A stretch of 26,178 nt of DNA from the NCBI GenBank assembly GCA_002347485.1, contig DDXM01000030.1, positions 1 to 26,178 of the forward strand, given 5' to 3'. A program made the position numbers and the translations under genes. Of this stretch, positions 14,536 through 23,844 are shown one piece after another. The first letter of the stretch is position 1. Every line of letters begins with the position of its first letter. The DNA comes from Anaerolineaceae bacterium UBA2260 (GTDB lineage Bacteria; Chloroflexota; Anaerolineae; Anaerolineales; Anaerolineaceae). The notes beneath the pieces are model-generated. The model did no database searches, was not told the origin of the DNA, and saw nothing but the letters and a program-made list of their open reading frames with translations.

Positions 14536-16128
14536 ATGGAACCCTGCGATCTCAACGCACTCGAATTAACAAAATTACTGCGCGGGAAGGAACTCTCCGC
14601 GCTGGAGATCGTCGAATCCTGCCTGGCGCGCACCGCCGCCGTCGACGGGCGCCCCGGCTCTTTGGATAGCGGAGAACTGACCGCAGAGGATCAGCGCAAG
14701 GTGCACGCTTTTATCACCCTGGCGGCTGATTCCGCCCGGGCGCAGGCTATGGAGATCGACCGCCGCATCGGCGCGAGCGAAGACCCGGGTCCGCTTGCAG
14801 GGGTGCCCTTCACGGTCAAGGACATCTTCTGCGTCAAGGATACCCTCTCCACCGCCGCTTCGAAGATCCTGGCGAATTTTACCGCCCCCTACACCGCCAC
14901 GCCGGTCAGGCGCATGCAGGAGGCTGGCGCCATCATGTTGGGCAAGGTCAACCTGGATGAATTCACTTACGGCTCTTCCAACGAATCCTCCGCCTACCAG
15001 CCCAGCCCGCGCAACCCATGGAAAACCGACCGCGTGCCGGGCGGTTCCTCAGGCGGCAGCACCGCCAGCGTGGCAGCCGGCGAAGCGCCCCTTTCGCTGG
15101 GCACCGATACCGCCGGCTCGATCCGCCAACCGGCTGCTTTCTGCGGCGTGGTTGGGGTCAAACCCACGTACGGGCGCGTCTCGCGCTACGGTCTGATCGC
15201 CTTCGCTTCCTCGCTGGATTGCCCCGGACCCGTGGCGCGCAGCGTGAAGGACGCCGCCGCCATGCTGCAGGTCATCGCCGGGGCGGATGAGCACGATTCA
15301 ACCGCCACCCCATTGCCCGTACCGGATTACCTCGAGGGGATTGAAGAGGGGGTCAAAGGGATGCGCATCGGGCTTTCACCCGATTATTTCCGCATCACCT
15401 CGTTCGACCCGGTCAGCGGCGAGCTGCTCAGCCAGGCGCTGCCCGCGGAGATAGAAAAATCCGTGCGCGATGCGGCGCAGGTGCTGGCGGGTATGGGCGC
15501 TGAGATCGTTGACGACGTGCCGCTCCCCAACACGCGCTACGGCATCCCGGCTTATTTCGTCATCAGCCGGGTCGAGGCGGCTTCCAACCTGCACCGCTAC
15601 GATGGCGTGAAATATGGTCACCGCAGCGGGCTCACCACCAACGACCTCAAAGCGATGTACAAACACACCCGCAACGAGGGCTTTGGACTGCAGCCTAAAT
15701 TGCGCATTTTGATGGGCATGTATGTCAGCGCGGCGCAGTACAGCGAGCAATATTACAAGCGCGCCCTGCAGGTGCGCACACTTATCCGCCGTGATTTCGA
15801 AACCATCTTCGAACCGCGCGGTCAATACCGCCTGGACGCGCTGCTCACCCCCACCACCCCCACCACAGCATTCGAGATGGCGGCGGTGTACGGCGATTCG
15901 GTGCTGATGCAGTACGCCGACCAGTTGACCGTGCCCGCCAATCACGCCGGTATTCCCGGTATTTCGCTGCCGGGCGGGCTCGATGACGCCGGGTTGCCCA
16001 TCGGTATTCAATTGTTGGGCGCGGACTACAGCGAGAAGACGCTCTTCCGCGTGGCTCGGGCATACGAGATGGCGACTGAGAACGAAGCGTGGCGAAAGGT
16101 CAAGCCGGAAGTGTTGCGGGAAAATTAA
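14536..16128 (+). CDS. gatA: Asp/Glu-tRNA(Asn/Gln) amidotransferase subunit GatA
   Basis: A 530-aa amidase-signature protein releasing ammonia from glutamine (or asparagine) for the GatB transamidation step. The Ser-cisSer-Lys triad is intact: Lys95 in PFTVKDIF, the Ser-rich loop PGGSSGGS (168-175) and nucleophile Ser195 in GTDTAGSIRQPA. The C-terminal region carries the glutamine-specificity elements near YYKRALQVRTLI and the end segment GLPIGIQLLGADYSE typical of GatA. It is somewhat longer than the usual ~485 aa, partly from a non-conserved insert near residues 36-52. It lies 5 bp after gatC and has only a weak ribosome site, so it is probably translationally coupled. The expected follow-on gene is replaced by the inverted repeat and a truncated HAD gene. 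Confidence 0.95.
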   Translation: MEPCDLNALELTKLLRGKELSALEIVESCLARTAAVDGRPGSLDSGELTAEDQRKVHAFITLAADSARAQAMEIDRRIGASEDPGPLAGVPFTVKDIFCVKDTLSTAASKILANFTAPYTATPVRRMQEAGAIMLGKVNLDEFTYGSSNESSAYQPSPRNPWKTDRVPGGSSGGSTASVAAGEAPLSLGTDTAGSIRQPAAFCGVVGVKPTYGRVSRYGLIAFASSLDCPGPVARSVKDAAAMLQVIAGADEHDSTATPLPVPDYLEGIEEGVKGMRIGLSPDYFRITSFDPVSGELLSQALPAEIEKSVRDAAQVLAGMGAEIVDDVPLPNTRYGIPAYFVISRVEAASNLHRYDGVKYGHRSGLTTNDLKAMYKHTRNEGFGLQPKLRILMGMYVSAAQYSEQYYKRALQVRTLIRRDFETIFEPRGQYRLDALLTPTTPTTAFEMAAVYGDSVLMQYADQLTVPANHAGIPGISLPGGLDDAGLPIGIQLLGADYSEKTLFRVARAYEMATENEAWRKVKPEVLREN

Positions 16129-16190
16129 CCCATGAAAAGGTTACAAAAAACTTTTTCAAGGGTCAACTCGGAAACTTGGCCGTAAACCTA

Positions 16191-16421
16191 GGGGTTGTCT
16201 TGAAAGAACATCAAAACAACCCCCAAGAGTGACAAAAGATAAAAATTGAGCGTAGAGACAAAAAAGGCGGCTTATATAGCTGCTATTTTGCTCAAATTAT
16301 GGGCAATCCTGATCAATCCCCACGCAATATTGACTTTTTCTGTTGTATCTATCGTGGAGTGCAGTCAATGGCGTGTACTAGAGATATTCGCGCAGCTGGC
16401 GGGAGCGGCGCGGGTTCCGCA
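16191..16421 (-). repeat. Inverted repeat copy B: duplicated rpoD 3' end, spacer and hairpin
   Basis: A 231-bp near copy of 8453-8684 in reverse orientation. Read on the minus strand it encodes the last rpoD residues NPRRSRQLREYL and stop (His of rpoD is Asn here), then the same intergenic DNA and the hairpin. It starts 62 bp after the gatA stop and ends exactly where HAD phosphatase coding begins, so it marks the breakpoint of a rearrangement. The hairpin (16191-16223) has one mismatch, and its loop has the opposite orientation relative to the rest of the repeat. Confidence 0.93.
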
Positions 16422-16612
16422 TGCAGCTCCCGCCTGAACACTGCCCGATGATCGGCGACACTACGGTGGATATCCTCGCCGGAAAGCGGGCTGGGGCGCA
16501 AACCGTGGGATTGTTATGCGGCTTCGGTACCGAGGGAGAATTGCGGAGGGCAGGCACGGATATCATCCTCAGCAACTTGCGCGAACTCCACGAACTGTTA
16601 TTTCCTCAATAA
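16421..16612 (+). pseudogene. HAD-family phosphatase, 3' remnant
   Basis: About 63 codons remain: CPMIGDTTVDILAGKRAGAQ, then TVGLLCGFGTEGELRRAGTD and IILSNLRELHELL. This is the C-terminal third of a phosphoglycolate-phosphatase-like HAD hydrolase, with the GDxxxD motif IV and the following glycine-rich loop. The nucleophile motif DxDGTL, the cap and motifs II-III, about 150 residues in intact homologues, are missing. The upstream edge is the end of the rpoD-derived repeat, so the 5' part was lost when that segment arrived. The ATG at 16421 has no ribosome site and a product this short could not be an active phosphatase. Confidence 0.85.
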
Positions 16613-16617
16613 ATCGG

Positions 16618-19482
16618 TCAGGGGCTTACCCGGAAGCTGACCTTTTCCGTGACCGTCAGATTACCGGCTCTGTCCCAAATCTTCAGATAAACTGAGTGGC
16701 TGCCGCTCACAGCGTCAAGCAGATAAGCATAAGGCGCCGAAGTTTGGGCCAGCGCCAATTTTCCATCCGCCCACCATTCCACACGATCTAAGCCCACCAG
16801 GTCCTCGACAACAGCGTTCAATGTCACACCACCGCGTACAGGTTGCACATTTGACCCTTCCAGCGGATAGGTGATTCTTCCCGTGGGGGGAGTATTATCC
16901 ACCGTGACCTGGATGACCGCACTGCGGATCAGATTTTGTTGATCCACCACGCTCAAGCGGATCGCGTAGAGCCCATCCAGCCCCGTCGTATCCCACATTA
17001 CGAGCAGCCCCTTCTTTACCGGCTGCGTGGCAGTGCTGCCCACCTGCTGCCAGACATCAGGATTGATCCCCTCGCCCACCTGCACCTGGTACGACGCGAA
17101 ATCTTCTATGTTTACTGTGCCGCGGATGTTCACCCGGCCGGAAACCACAGCAAATAGAGCGGGCTCGCTGATCTTTACGTTCGGGTCAACCCGCTGCGCC
17201 TGGATGGCGTCATAACCCTGCGGCGCAAGCTCGATCCCCGCCGCTTCTGCCCAGGCGCGCGCTTCAGGTGGAACATCGAGGTAGGTGCGCTCCTCAACCA
17301 GTTCGGGCGGGGTAAACACTGTCGCCAACATACCGGTTTCGCGGTTCACCTTGAGGGTCTTATACAGCGTGTCGGGCATTGAGGGTTCATTCCCGTAAAG
17401 AAAAATATCCGAGACGACTTGCGGACAATCAGCGGTCGGCAGCATTCCCGAAGGACTGCACACCTTCATTTCGGTGATACCCGCGGGCACTGCCCAACCT
17501 TCAAATTGACTGCCGCGCGTCGAATACTTGAAGATGGCGTGCCACAGACCGGCAGCCATTTGTTCCGGTAATTCCACTGCATTTGCGGCACGGTTGCCCA
17601 TCCAGATCAACACAACGCGCTCCGGGTTGTATCCCACCGCCCACACCTGTCGATGATCCTCCGCGCTGCCCACCTTCGCCGCGACCATTTGCCCTACCTC
17701 CAGCGCGTTCGGGTACCCCAGGCTAGGCCAGCGCGCGCTCTCGTCGCTCAGCACATGGTTGACCAGGAAAGCAAGCGGTTCAGAAAGGATCACCTGGCTT
17801 TGAGGCGCTGACTGCTCCACAAGCACGCGTCCAGAGATGGTGCTGACACCCAGCACGGTTTCAGGAACGAGCGCACCTGAACCCGGGTCGCGCCTTCCAA
17901 TGCGCGTTCCCATGTTGGCAAAGGTACTGTACGCGCTTCCCAGTTGCAGCAGGCTGGTATCACCGCCCGTAAATAATGGCGTCACGTCATCTGGCGCGTC
18001 CGCCATTGATTCCAAACCTACCAGTGCGGCCGCATGCCAGGTATTGGCTGCACCAATCTCGTTGATCAATCTGACCATCGGTCCCAGGTAATTGTTGGCG
18101 AGCGCGGTGCGCAGGTTTACCGCACCGTGATGGATGATCTCCTCCTCAAACACGCCAACATCAGGGCTGGATGGAATATCCCACACCAGGCTGGCGGGAG
18201 AATATCCGCGAGAAAAAGCGCTGAACGCGATGATCGGGGTGAGCAATGAACCTGGCTCGTATCCGGCGTCGCTCATGCGCTCACCGCTAACGGTCATTGG
18301 CTCGAGGTATGCCAGCACCTCGCCGGTCGCGGGATCCATGATGAGTCCCGCCGCGGCCAACTCATCCGCTGTAAGCCCGCTGAACCCTTGCGTGGGCAGC
18401 AGAAGGTCTGCTTTACAATTCTGTCCTTCCGGGGTGACGCCGGTCACATTGCTGTACTGCACCCGCGTCAACTGCGTCGTGGTGGCGCAGACCAACTGCG
18501 CCTGCAGATCGGCGTCGAGCGTGGTCTTCACAATCAAGCCCCCACGCTGCACCCGCTGCAACCCCATCACAGCTTCAACCTGTTTTTCCACCTGCCGGAT
18601 AAATCCTTCCGCAAGGGTATCTTCGCGCTCCACTCCCTTGCGCAAAATGATCTCTTCCTGTAGCGCCAGGTCGTATTCCTCGCGATTGATAGCCCCTTCC
18701 GCCAGCATTTCGCGCAGCAGGTCGCGCTGCATCTCGAGCGCGGTCTGGGGAGCATCGATGGGATTGAGCGCCGGGCTGCGTAGCACCGAGGTCAAAAGTG
18801 CAGATTCAGCCAGGGTGAGATACATCGCGGATTTTCCCAGATAAAGCTGCGCGGCGCTTTCAGCGCCGTAAGTGTAACCCCCAAACCACGCACTGTTCAA
18901 ATACCATTCGATGACCCTGATCCTGCCGTAATCTGAGACGACCTGCCCGGCGAGCAGGCGCATGCGCAAGGCGCGCGCAGGAGAAGGTGCTTCTCCCCAC
19001 AGCAGCAGATCGCTCACCAGTTTTTCGGCAATGGTCTGCGGCTCCGGGTTCAGACCCGCTTCAAGACGGTAACCGGGATTGGACCAGAAATCAGGGTCAT
19101 AGACCGCGGCGACAGCGCGCACCAGCTGCGGGCTGATGAATTCCTGCGCCTGCGGGTCGATCGACATAAACTTGCGCGGGATGCCCTCCTCATCATAGGT
19201 ATACAAGATGGTCTCACCGCTGCGGTCAACCACGCGCGTGGGAGTTAATAATTCGCCCCTTTCCCTGTCCATCAACACTGGCAGCATCTCTGTAGAGGGA
19301 AGATCACGCGAGAAGCGTGCAAACAGGTAACCGGATAAAAAAAGAGCCGTCATCAGGAGGACTGAAAATACTGCCACAAAGGCCGCGGTCAGACCGTTAA
19401 TGGTTCGGTTAGCGTTGCGTGAGAATCTGCTGCGGGTGTATTGTCGCGACCTTAAGAGCAGGTAAAGATCGATCTTGCGCAC
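16618..19482 (-). CDS. PBP1-like bifunctional penicillin-binding protein homologue, apparently catalytically dead
   Basis: A 954-aa class A PBP homologue with a GTG start at 19482. A basic N-terminus and a transmembrane helix (about 31-55) precede a GT51-like domain: YLNSAWFGGYTYGAESAAQLYLGKSAMYLTLAE-type sequence at 194-226 is clear. The first GT motif (usually EDxxFxxHxG) reads VYDPDFWSNPG, with Tyr128 for the catalytic Glu; GGSTITQQ is replaced by EPQTIAEK and RKxxE by RALRM. In the transpeptidase domain SxxK reads SLLT (412-415), SxN reads ANN (462-464) and KTG reads KVG (603-605). The PBP1C-like tail (YLDVPPEARAWAEAAG) and two C-terminal Ig-like modules (TVNIEDFASYQVQVGEG; VEDLVGLDRVEWWADGK) are intact. 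It is 6 bp after a TPR membrane protein gene. A structural or regulatory envelope role is inferred. Confidence 0.88.
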   Translation of the reverse strand: MRKIDLYLLLRSRQYTRSRFSRNANRTINGLTAAFVAVFSVLLMTALFLSGYLFARFSRDLPSTEMLPVLMDRERGELLTPTRVVDRSGETILYTYDEEGIPRKFMSIDPQAQEFISPQLVRAVAAVYDPDFWSNPGYRLEAGLNPEPQTIAEKLVSDLLLWGEAPSPARALRMRLLAGQVVSDYGRIRVIEWYLNSAWFGGYTYGAESAAQLYLGKSAMYLTLAESALLTSVLRSPALNPIDAPQTALEMQRDLLREMLAEGAINREEYDLALQEEIILRKGVEREDTLAEGFIRQVEKQVEAVMGLQRVQRGGLIVKTTLDADLQAQLVCATTTQLTRVQYSNVTGVTPEGQNCKADLLLPTQGFSGLTADELAAAGLIMDPATGEVLAYLEPMTVSGERMSDAGYEPGSLLTPIIAFSAFSRGYSPASLVWDIPSSPDVGVFEEEIIHHGAVNLRTALANNYLGPMVRLINEIGAANTWHAAALVGLESMADAPDDVTPLFTGGDTSLLQLGSAYSTFANMGTRIGRRDPGSGALVPETVLGVSTISGRVLVEQSAPQSQVILSEPLAFLVNHVLSDESARWPSLGYPNALEVGQMVAAKVGSAEDHRQVWAVGYNPERVVLIWMGNRAANAVELPEQMAAGLWHAIFKYSTRGSQFEGWAVPAGITEMKVCSPSGMLPTADCPQVVSDIFLYGNEPSMPDTLYKTLKVNRETGMLATVFTPPELVEERTYLDVPPEARAWAEAAGIELAPQGYDAIQAQRVDPNVKISEPALFAVVSGRVNIRGTVNIEDFASYQVQVGEGINPDVWQQVGSTATQPVKKGLLVMWDTTGLDGLYAIRLSVVDQQNLIRSAVIQVTVDNTPPTGRITYPLEGSNVQPVRGGVTLNAVVEDLVGLDRVEWWADGKLALAQTSAPYAYLLDAVSGSHSVYLKIWDRAGNLTVTEKVSFRVSP

Positions 19483-19488
19483 GTGGGC

Positions 19489-21270
19489 TCAATTCCGGGG
19501 CGTAGCGGTGGGGATGGTCGGCAGGCTTTTGGTAGGCGCAGGGGTTGTGATCACGGCGGGCACCGGGGTTCGGGTGGGAGTAGGCGTGATCACCTGTTGA
19601 TAAACCTTCATCGCGTCCAGCTTAAGCTCAACCGGCAGCGATCCTTCAGGCAGGCTCATCAGCGTCTGCAGATCACGCACTGCTGCCTGCATCTCGTCAA
19701 GTTCGATCAAAGCCAGGGCACGCCAATAAAGCGCCAACGCCTTCTCGCGGTCTGTGCGCGCCAGTCCATACGCGGCGCGGGCATACTCGCGGGCGCTGTC
19801 ATAGAGTTCGCGTGCGTATTGAATACGTGATATCCCAAGCTTCGCGGTAAAGGAGTTCTCATCCTCGCGCAGCACAGTGTTGAAATCCACGGCGGCTTCA
19901 TCCATCTGGCCATTGTGCAGGTAAATTTCTCCGCGTACCAGCAATGCCTCATGCAAACTTTTATTAATCTCGAGTGCAGCATTGGCAAATTGAAGCGCTT
20001 CGGTGTACTCGCCGCGCGCGAGGAGTAGGGTCGCCATCATACTGTAAGCCTCAGCGTCACCCTTCACCCATGTGAGGTAGGTCTGCAGAGGGGTAAAGGA
20101 GGCGTCAAGCTGACCGGTCATCAGATACGCCCGGGCAAGCAGCTTATACACTGGCAGGCTGGTGATGTCGATACGGTTGGCGGTCCGTGCCGACTCAAGC
20201 GCAGCTTCCGCATCCCCTTTCATCAAATAGGCTTGTGCTCTCGCGATCTCCACCTGCACGGATTCGGGCGCGTCCGCGGGAAGCTGCGCAAGGTACGCAA
20301 GCGCGCCATCCGCGTCGCCGGATCGCAACGCCACGCCAGCCAATTCAGCATATACATCGAACTGGCGGGGGTCGAGTTCCAACGCTTTCTCGAAACTTTG
20401 CCGCGCTTTATTAAGCTTTGGCGGGGAAAGCATCAAAAACACCCGCCCCTTGCCCAAATAAGCCGGGGCGAAGTTGGGGTCGAGCTGAATGCTGGCGTCG
20501 AAGGCAGTCATGGCCTTATCGGTCAAACCCTGGAAGCGGTAGATCTCCCCAATGTGATACTGGATATCCGCAGAGGCGGGTTCGCTGTACAGCACCTGGT
20601 TGAAGTATTCAAGCGCGCGCGCCCACTCCTGCTTTTCATAAGCGCTCATCGCCACCTGGTAAGCCCCGGTAAGCTTGTGGGGGGTGGCGGCGTAAATGGG
20701 GGTCGCGGTGTAGGTGGCTTCCAGCAGCGTCCACAACGGGGCGGGACCGTCTCCCAGTGGAACCGGGGTGGTTTCAACAGTTGGCGTTACAGGAGGTGTG
20801 AGGGAGAACTTTAAGATTGCGGAGGTATCCGGCCTGAAGCGCGGACCGCGAACAAGCAAGATGACGATGGAACCCAACCCGATCACAACGAGTGCGAGTA
20901 CCGCCCAGGAGGAGGTGTTTCTACGCGGGGTCACCCGCGGAACCACCTGCTCATCTTCAATTTCCAGGCTGGTCTTCCATTTCAAGCGGGCGGGGTCGAG
21001 GGGTGGAACGGGGTTGGGGTTGTCGATATCCTCGCCTATCAATCGCAGCCCGCGGATCGCCATGGCGTTGCCAGGATCGAGTTTATGCGCCTCGCGCAGG
21101 CAGAACTCGCGCTCCTTCACTGTGTCCACCAGCGCGCTCATCCAAACCCAGTAATCCGGGTTCATGCGGTCGCGTTTCAGCAGGCGCGTCATCAAATCCC
21201 GCGCGAGAGGGATATCCTCTTTCTTTATGGCATCCATTGCCTCTTTGAACAGAAGCTCTTCGGGTTGCAT
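19489..21270 (-). CDS. Membrane-anchored TPR repeat protein
   Basis: A 593-aa protein starting at the ATG at 21270. A cytoplasmic N-terminal helical part (residues 1-75) includes one TPR-like pair. A transmembrane helix follows at about 119-140 (SWAVLALVVIGLGSIVILLV), then a Thr/Pro-rich linker (TPPVTPTVETTPVP). The large outer part holds about nine TPR motifs (for example ALEYFNQVLYSEPASADIQY, AMTAFDASIQLDPNFAPAYL, ARQSFEKALELDPRQFDVYA). The C-terminus is again Thr/Pro-rich (TPTPTRTPVPAVITTPAPT). TPR arrays mediate protein contacts. The 6-bp gap to the PBP1-like gene suggests one transcript and a shared envelope function. TACACT 6 bases before the ATG and no ribosome site suggest a leaderless message. 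Confidence 0.88.
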   Translation of the reverse strand: MQPEELLFKEAMDAIKKEDIPLARDLMTRLLKRDRMNPDYWVWMSALVDTVKEREFCLREAHKLDPGNAMAIRGLRLIGEDIDNPNPVPPLDPARLKWKTSLEIEDEQVVPRVTPRRNTSSWAVLALVVIGLGSIVILLVRGPRFRPDTSAILKFSLTPPVTPTVETTPVPLGDGPAPLWTLLEATYTATPIYAATPHKLTGAYQVAMSAYEKQEWARALEYFNQVLYSEPASADIQYHIGEIYRFQGLTDKAMTAFDASIQLDPNFAPAYLGKGRVFLMLSPPKLNKARQSFEKALELDPRQFDVYAELAGVALRSGDADGALAYLAQLPADAPESVQVEIARAQAYLMKGDAEAALESARTANRIDITSLPVYKLLARAYLMTGQLDASFTPLQTYLTWVKGDAEAYSMMATLLLARGEYTEALQFANAALEINKSLHEALLVRGEIYLHNGQMDEAAVDFNTVLREDENSFTAKLGISRIQYARELYDSAREYARAAYGLARTDREKALALYWRALALIELDEMQAAVRDLQTLMSLPEGSLPVELKLDAMKVYQQVITPTPTRTPVPAVITTPAPTKSLPTIPTATPRN

Positions 21271-21276
21271 GTTCAG

Positions 21277-21305
21277 AGTGTAGCATAGGCCTACGCTGCG
21301 GGCAA
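21277..21305 (-). promoter_or_regulatory. Leaderless promoter of the TPR-PBP operon
   Basis: On the minus strand: -35 TTGCCC (21305-21300), a 17-base spacer, and an extended -10 TGC-TACACT (21282-21277). The -10 ends 6 bases before the ATG at 21270, so +1 is expected at the start codon. Confidence 0.62.
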
Positions 21306-21320
21306 GCGCCGAACTCAGAG

Positions 21321-21326
21321 TATAAT
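21321..21326 (+). promoter_or_regulatory. Leaderless -10 box of the LysM lipoprotein gene
   Basis: A perfect TATAAT (21321-21326) followed by 7 bases and the ATG at 21334. An in-frame ATG at 21325 overlaps this box and is therefore rejected as the start. The -35 is weak. The divergent TPR promoter overlaps this region within 63 bp. Confidence 0.58.
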
Positions 21327-21333
21327 GCCCTCT

Positions 21334-22308
21334 ATGAAAAAGATAATCTATGTATTGGTCATCTGTGATGTGCTGATCCTTCTGGCAGCCTGTTCACCCG
21401 GAACAGGTACGCCAACTAGCCAGGCAGGTGACGGATATTACCTGACGCCCTATCACACCGCCACGCTCACCCCCACTGTCACCCCCACCCCGCTGGATCA
21501 ACCAACCCAAACCCCTAAACCAACCATCACTCCCACGCCGCGCATCTACGAGGTGCGTGCCGGAGACCAGATGCTGGGGATTGCCTACGCCTTCGGTATC
21601 ACACTTGAGGATTTGCAGGCAGCCAACCCGGATGTCAACCCGTCGCTGATGTCGATCGGTACCCGCCTGATTATCCCCCCGCCCCGCGGTATCACACCCA
21701 CCGCCGCTGCCCCCACGCCCACGCCCTTTGCCGTGTCGCCAGGCGCACTTAACTGCCTGCCCTCAGCCACCGGCGGTTTGCACTGTTTTGTTAACGTGAG
21801 CAACGAGCGCGAGAACTCCGCCACCAACCTGACCGGTGAATTCAGCCTGACCAATGCCAGCAATGAGATCGCGCTATCAAGAACAGTCGCGCTGCCGCTG
21901 AAACGCCTTGAACCCGGCGCGCGGCTCCCCTTTTACACGTACTTTGCTCCATCACTTGTGGATGGTCATACCGTCAGTTTTACCCTGCTCACCGCCACCA
22001 GGGTCGACCTTGCCAATAGCAACGCTTTCCCCCTGGCGGTAACCATTGAAGATTCGGCGGCGATCTCGAGTAGCGGGAATTCGGCTGTTGTCAGCGGCTC
22101 GCTGGCGCTGGAAGACAGCCAAGTTGAGCTTAGCCGCGTCACGCTGGTGGCGGTAGCGTATGACGCAGCGGGCAATGTCATCGGTATGCGCCGGCTTGAG
22201 GAGGAAACCACGATGGCAGTGGGTGCACCCCGCTCATTCCGCATCGAGGTGTTCAGCATCAGTGGCAGCATCGCAACGGTGGAGGTTTACGCCGAAGGGG
22301 AAAGTTAG
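21334..22308 (+). CDS. LysM-domain lipoprotein
   Basis: A 324-aa exported lipoprotein. The start at 21334 gives a classical signal peptide: MKK, a hydrophobic core (IIYVLVICDVLILL) and the lipobox LAAC, so the mature chain begins at Cys21 or so. A Thr/Pro-rich linker (TPTVTPTPLDQPTQTPKPT) leads to one LysM domain (YEVRAGDQMLGIAYAFGITL to GTRLIIPP), known to bind N-acetylglucosamine-containing glycans. A second linker is followed by two beta-rich regions. The last (VTLVAVAYDAAGNVIGMRRL) resembles FxLYD-type extracellular modules. It is divergent from the TPR-PBP operon across 63 bp, so a common role at the cell surface is plausible. Confidence 0.88.
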   Translation: MKKIIYVLVICDVLILLAACSPGTGTPTSQAGDGYYLTPYHTATLTPTVTPTPLDQPTQTPKPTITPTPRIYEVRAGDQMLGIAYAFGITLEDLQAANPDVNPSLMSIGTRLIIPPPRGITPTAAAPTPTPFAVSPGALNCLPSATGGLHCFVNVSNERENSATNLTGEFSLTNASNEIALSRTVALPLKRLEPGARLPFYTYFAPSLVDGHTVSFTLLTATRVDLANSNAFPLAVTIEDSAAISSSGNSAVVSGSLALEDSQVELSRVTLVAVAYDAAGNVIGMRRLEEETTMAVGAPRSFRIEVFSISGSIATVEVYAEGES

Positions 22309-22423
22309 TCCACAAACCCGCGTGTAAAGACGGTGGTAACAGCGTTATCCGTTTCCCCGCGCAATACGATTAACGCGCTGATGGTAGAATGGGGATAAGA
22401 ACTTTACTGCTGGAGGGTTGTCC

Positions 22424-23644
<1,221 letters not shown>

Positions 23645-23697
23645 TGCACGATTCCGTTTTGCCATGCCGGGTTCATCCGCCCGTGGTCGATCCAATT

Positions 23698-23721
23698 ACA
23701 GGAGCATTGCTCCTGTTTTTT
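23698..23721 (+). terminator. Rho-independent terminator after the thiolase gene
   Basis: Perfect 8-bp stem ACAGGAGC / GCTCCTGT with loop ATT (23698-23716), running into TTTTTT. It lies 54 bp past the thiolase stop. Confidence 0.9.
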
Positions 23722-23844
23722 ATTAACCCGAATGGTTAAGAGGATCAGCACTTTTCAAAACCGGGTTTATTAGGCATAATAAGATTTAACCGTCTTGATC
23801 AGCGGTGATAAAAAATCCTTTCAAAAGGGAAAAGAGGAGGACCA

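Noticed and set aside
16129..16190. The short open frame MKRLQKTFSRVNSETWP after gatA, considered as the lost 5' end of the HAD gene or of gatB.
   Set aside because: It has only 17 codons, lacks the HAD DxD motif and does not resemble GatB.
16246..16437. A hydrophobic open frame of 63 codons in repeat B, with a matching frame in copy A (about 8430-8610, minus strand).
   Set aside because: It is antisense to the rpoD end and its extension. Its similarity between copies follows from the DNA duplication, the changes are mostly amino-acid-altering, and neither copy has a ribosome site.
19489..22308. Thr/Pro-rich coding stretches considered as DNA tandem repeats or CRISPR-like arrays.
   Set aside because: They are low-complexity protein linkers without regular repeat units or spacers.
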